From the NCBI GenBank assembly GCA_045047105.1, contig JASFYQ010000114.1, positions 1-34,459 on the forward strand: a DNA stretch of 34,459 nt, in the 5' to 3' direction. Positions 34,247 through 34,459 of this stretch are shown piece by piece. The notes under the pieces are model-generated. The model saw only the letters and a program-made list of their open reading frames with translations. It was not told the origin of the DNA and did not search any database. Source of the stretch: JADGAU01 sp045047105. GTDB taxonomy: Bacteria > Pseudomonadota > Gammaproteobacteria > GRL18. Both the position numbers and the translations under genes were made by a program. How positions within the stretch are numbered: position 1 is the first letter of the stretch; each line of letters begins with the position of its first letter.

Positions 34247-34459
34247 TTATTTCTTTTCAGTAAGTTTTTTTAATTGTAGTTGTAACTGATCTTGAGCCTG
34301 TGTTTCTATTTGCTGTTTTCCATCTGCCTTTGTTTCTGCTACAGCAGGAATAAGAGTAGCGGGTAGTTGCGGTTGTTGTGAAACCTCAGGATCTTTTACT
34401 TTTAGTGATGACATAACATCGTCTAGTTGTAGATTTTTAGATGTTAATTGTGATGTTAA
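34247..34459 (-). CDS. C-terminal end of an unknown protein (partial)
   Basis: The last 70 codons of a - strand gene whose start lies beyond the window. The product is polar and rich in Gln, Lys and Ser (LTSQLTSKNLQLDDVMSSL, then VSQQPQLPATLIPAVAE, then QIETQAQDQLQLQLKKLTEKK). It looks like a low-complexity or coiled-coil tail. No domain can be named. It converges with the PBP gene across the inverted-repeat element. Confidence 0.6.
   Translation of the reverse strand, partial: LTSQLTSKNLQLDDVMSSLKVKDPEVSQQPQLPATLIPAVAETKADGKQQIETQAQDQLQLQLKKLTEKK

Overview
The window is AT-rich DNA of a gammaproteobacterium. This is shown by gene order and protein types: obgE-proB-rpsT-murJ, ribF-ileS-lspA, DUF2062/comEC, exbB-exbD-lpxK-Trm112 and a class A PBP1B-type enzyme. 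The genus cannot be fixed from sequence alone. The many c-di-GMP and two-component proteins, a periplasmic fatty acid cis/trans isomerase and a SulP anion transporter suggest a free-living or facultative environmental bacterium rather than a strongly reduced symbiont.

Layout. (1) 1-4533, + strand housekeeping: the right half of a terminator, then obgE, proB, rpsT (UUG start, own promoter and terminator) and murJ. (2) 4534-9231, a c-di-GMP block between murJ and ribF, which are often close neighbours in gammaproteobacteria. It holds a DUF3391/HD-GYP phosphodiesterase, an overlapping PAS-GGDEF-EAL protein, and a convergent receiver-like protein. (3) 9232-13598, ribF, ileS, lspA. (4) 13649-24216, a long accessory stretch entirely on the - strand. 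It has a three-gene unit (Rossmann-like protein, small membrane protein, SulP transporter) and a tightly overlapping signalling operon (REC-HDOD, REC-degenerate HD-GYP, PAS histidine kinase). A decayed IS982-like transposase fragment abuts the 3' end of cti, a haem-binding lipoprotein gene carrying a 21-bp tandem repeat. (5) 24282-31481, mostly + strand: trmJ, a DUF350 membrane protein, a lytic transglycosylase, DUF2062 (- strand), comEC, exbB, exbD, lpxK and a 54-residue Trm112-like protein. (6) 31483-34459: a small unknown protein (- strand), the PBP1B-like enzyme, an imperfect 136-bp inverted-repeat element, and the C-terminal end of an unknown - strand gene.

How the genes work together. 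Envelope biogenesis runs through the window: MurJ flips lipid II, PBP1B polymerises and crosslinks it, the SLT enzyme trims peptidoglycan, LspA matures lipoproteins (probably including Cti), LpxK phosphorylates lipid A, and ExbB/ExbD can energise the outer membrane. Two signalling blocks sit around this core. The first makes and breaks c-di-GMP. The second has a membrane sensor kinase and two receivers whose output domains, HDOD and a catalytically dead HD-GYP, look like protein-interaction modules rather than enzymes or DNA binders.

The points most worth following up are the dead HD-GYP/HDOD operon, the c-di-GMP block with its phosphoacceptor-less receiver, the SulP unit with a soluble partner and a Cys-rich tail, the IS remnant at cti, and the inverted-repeat element after the PBP gene. 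No tRNA, rRNA or CRISPR array was seen.
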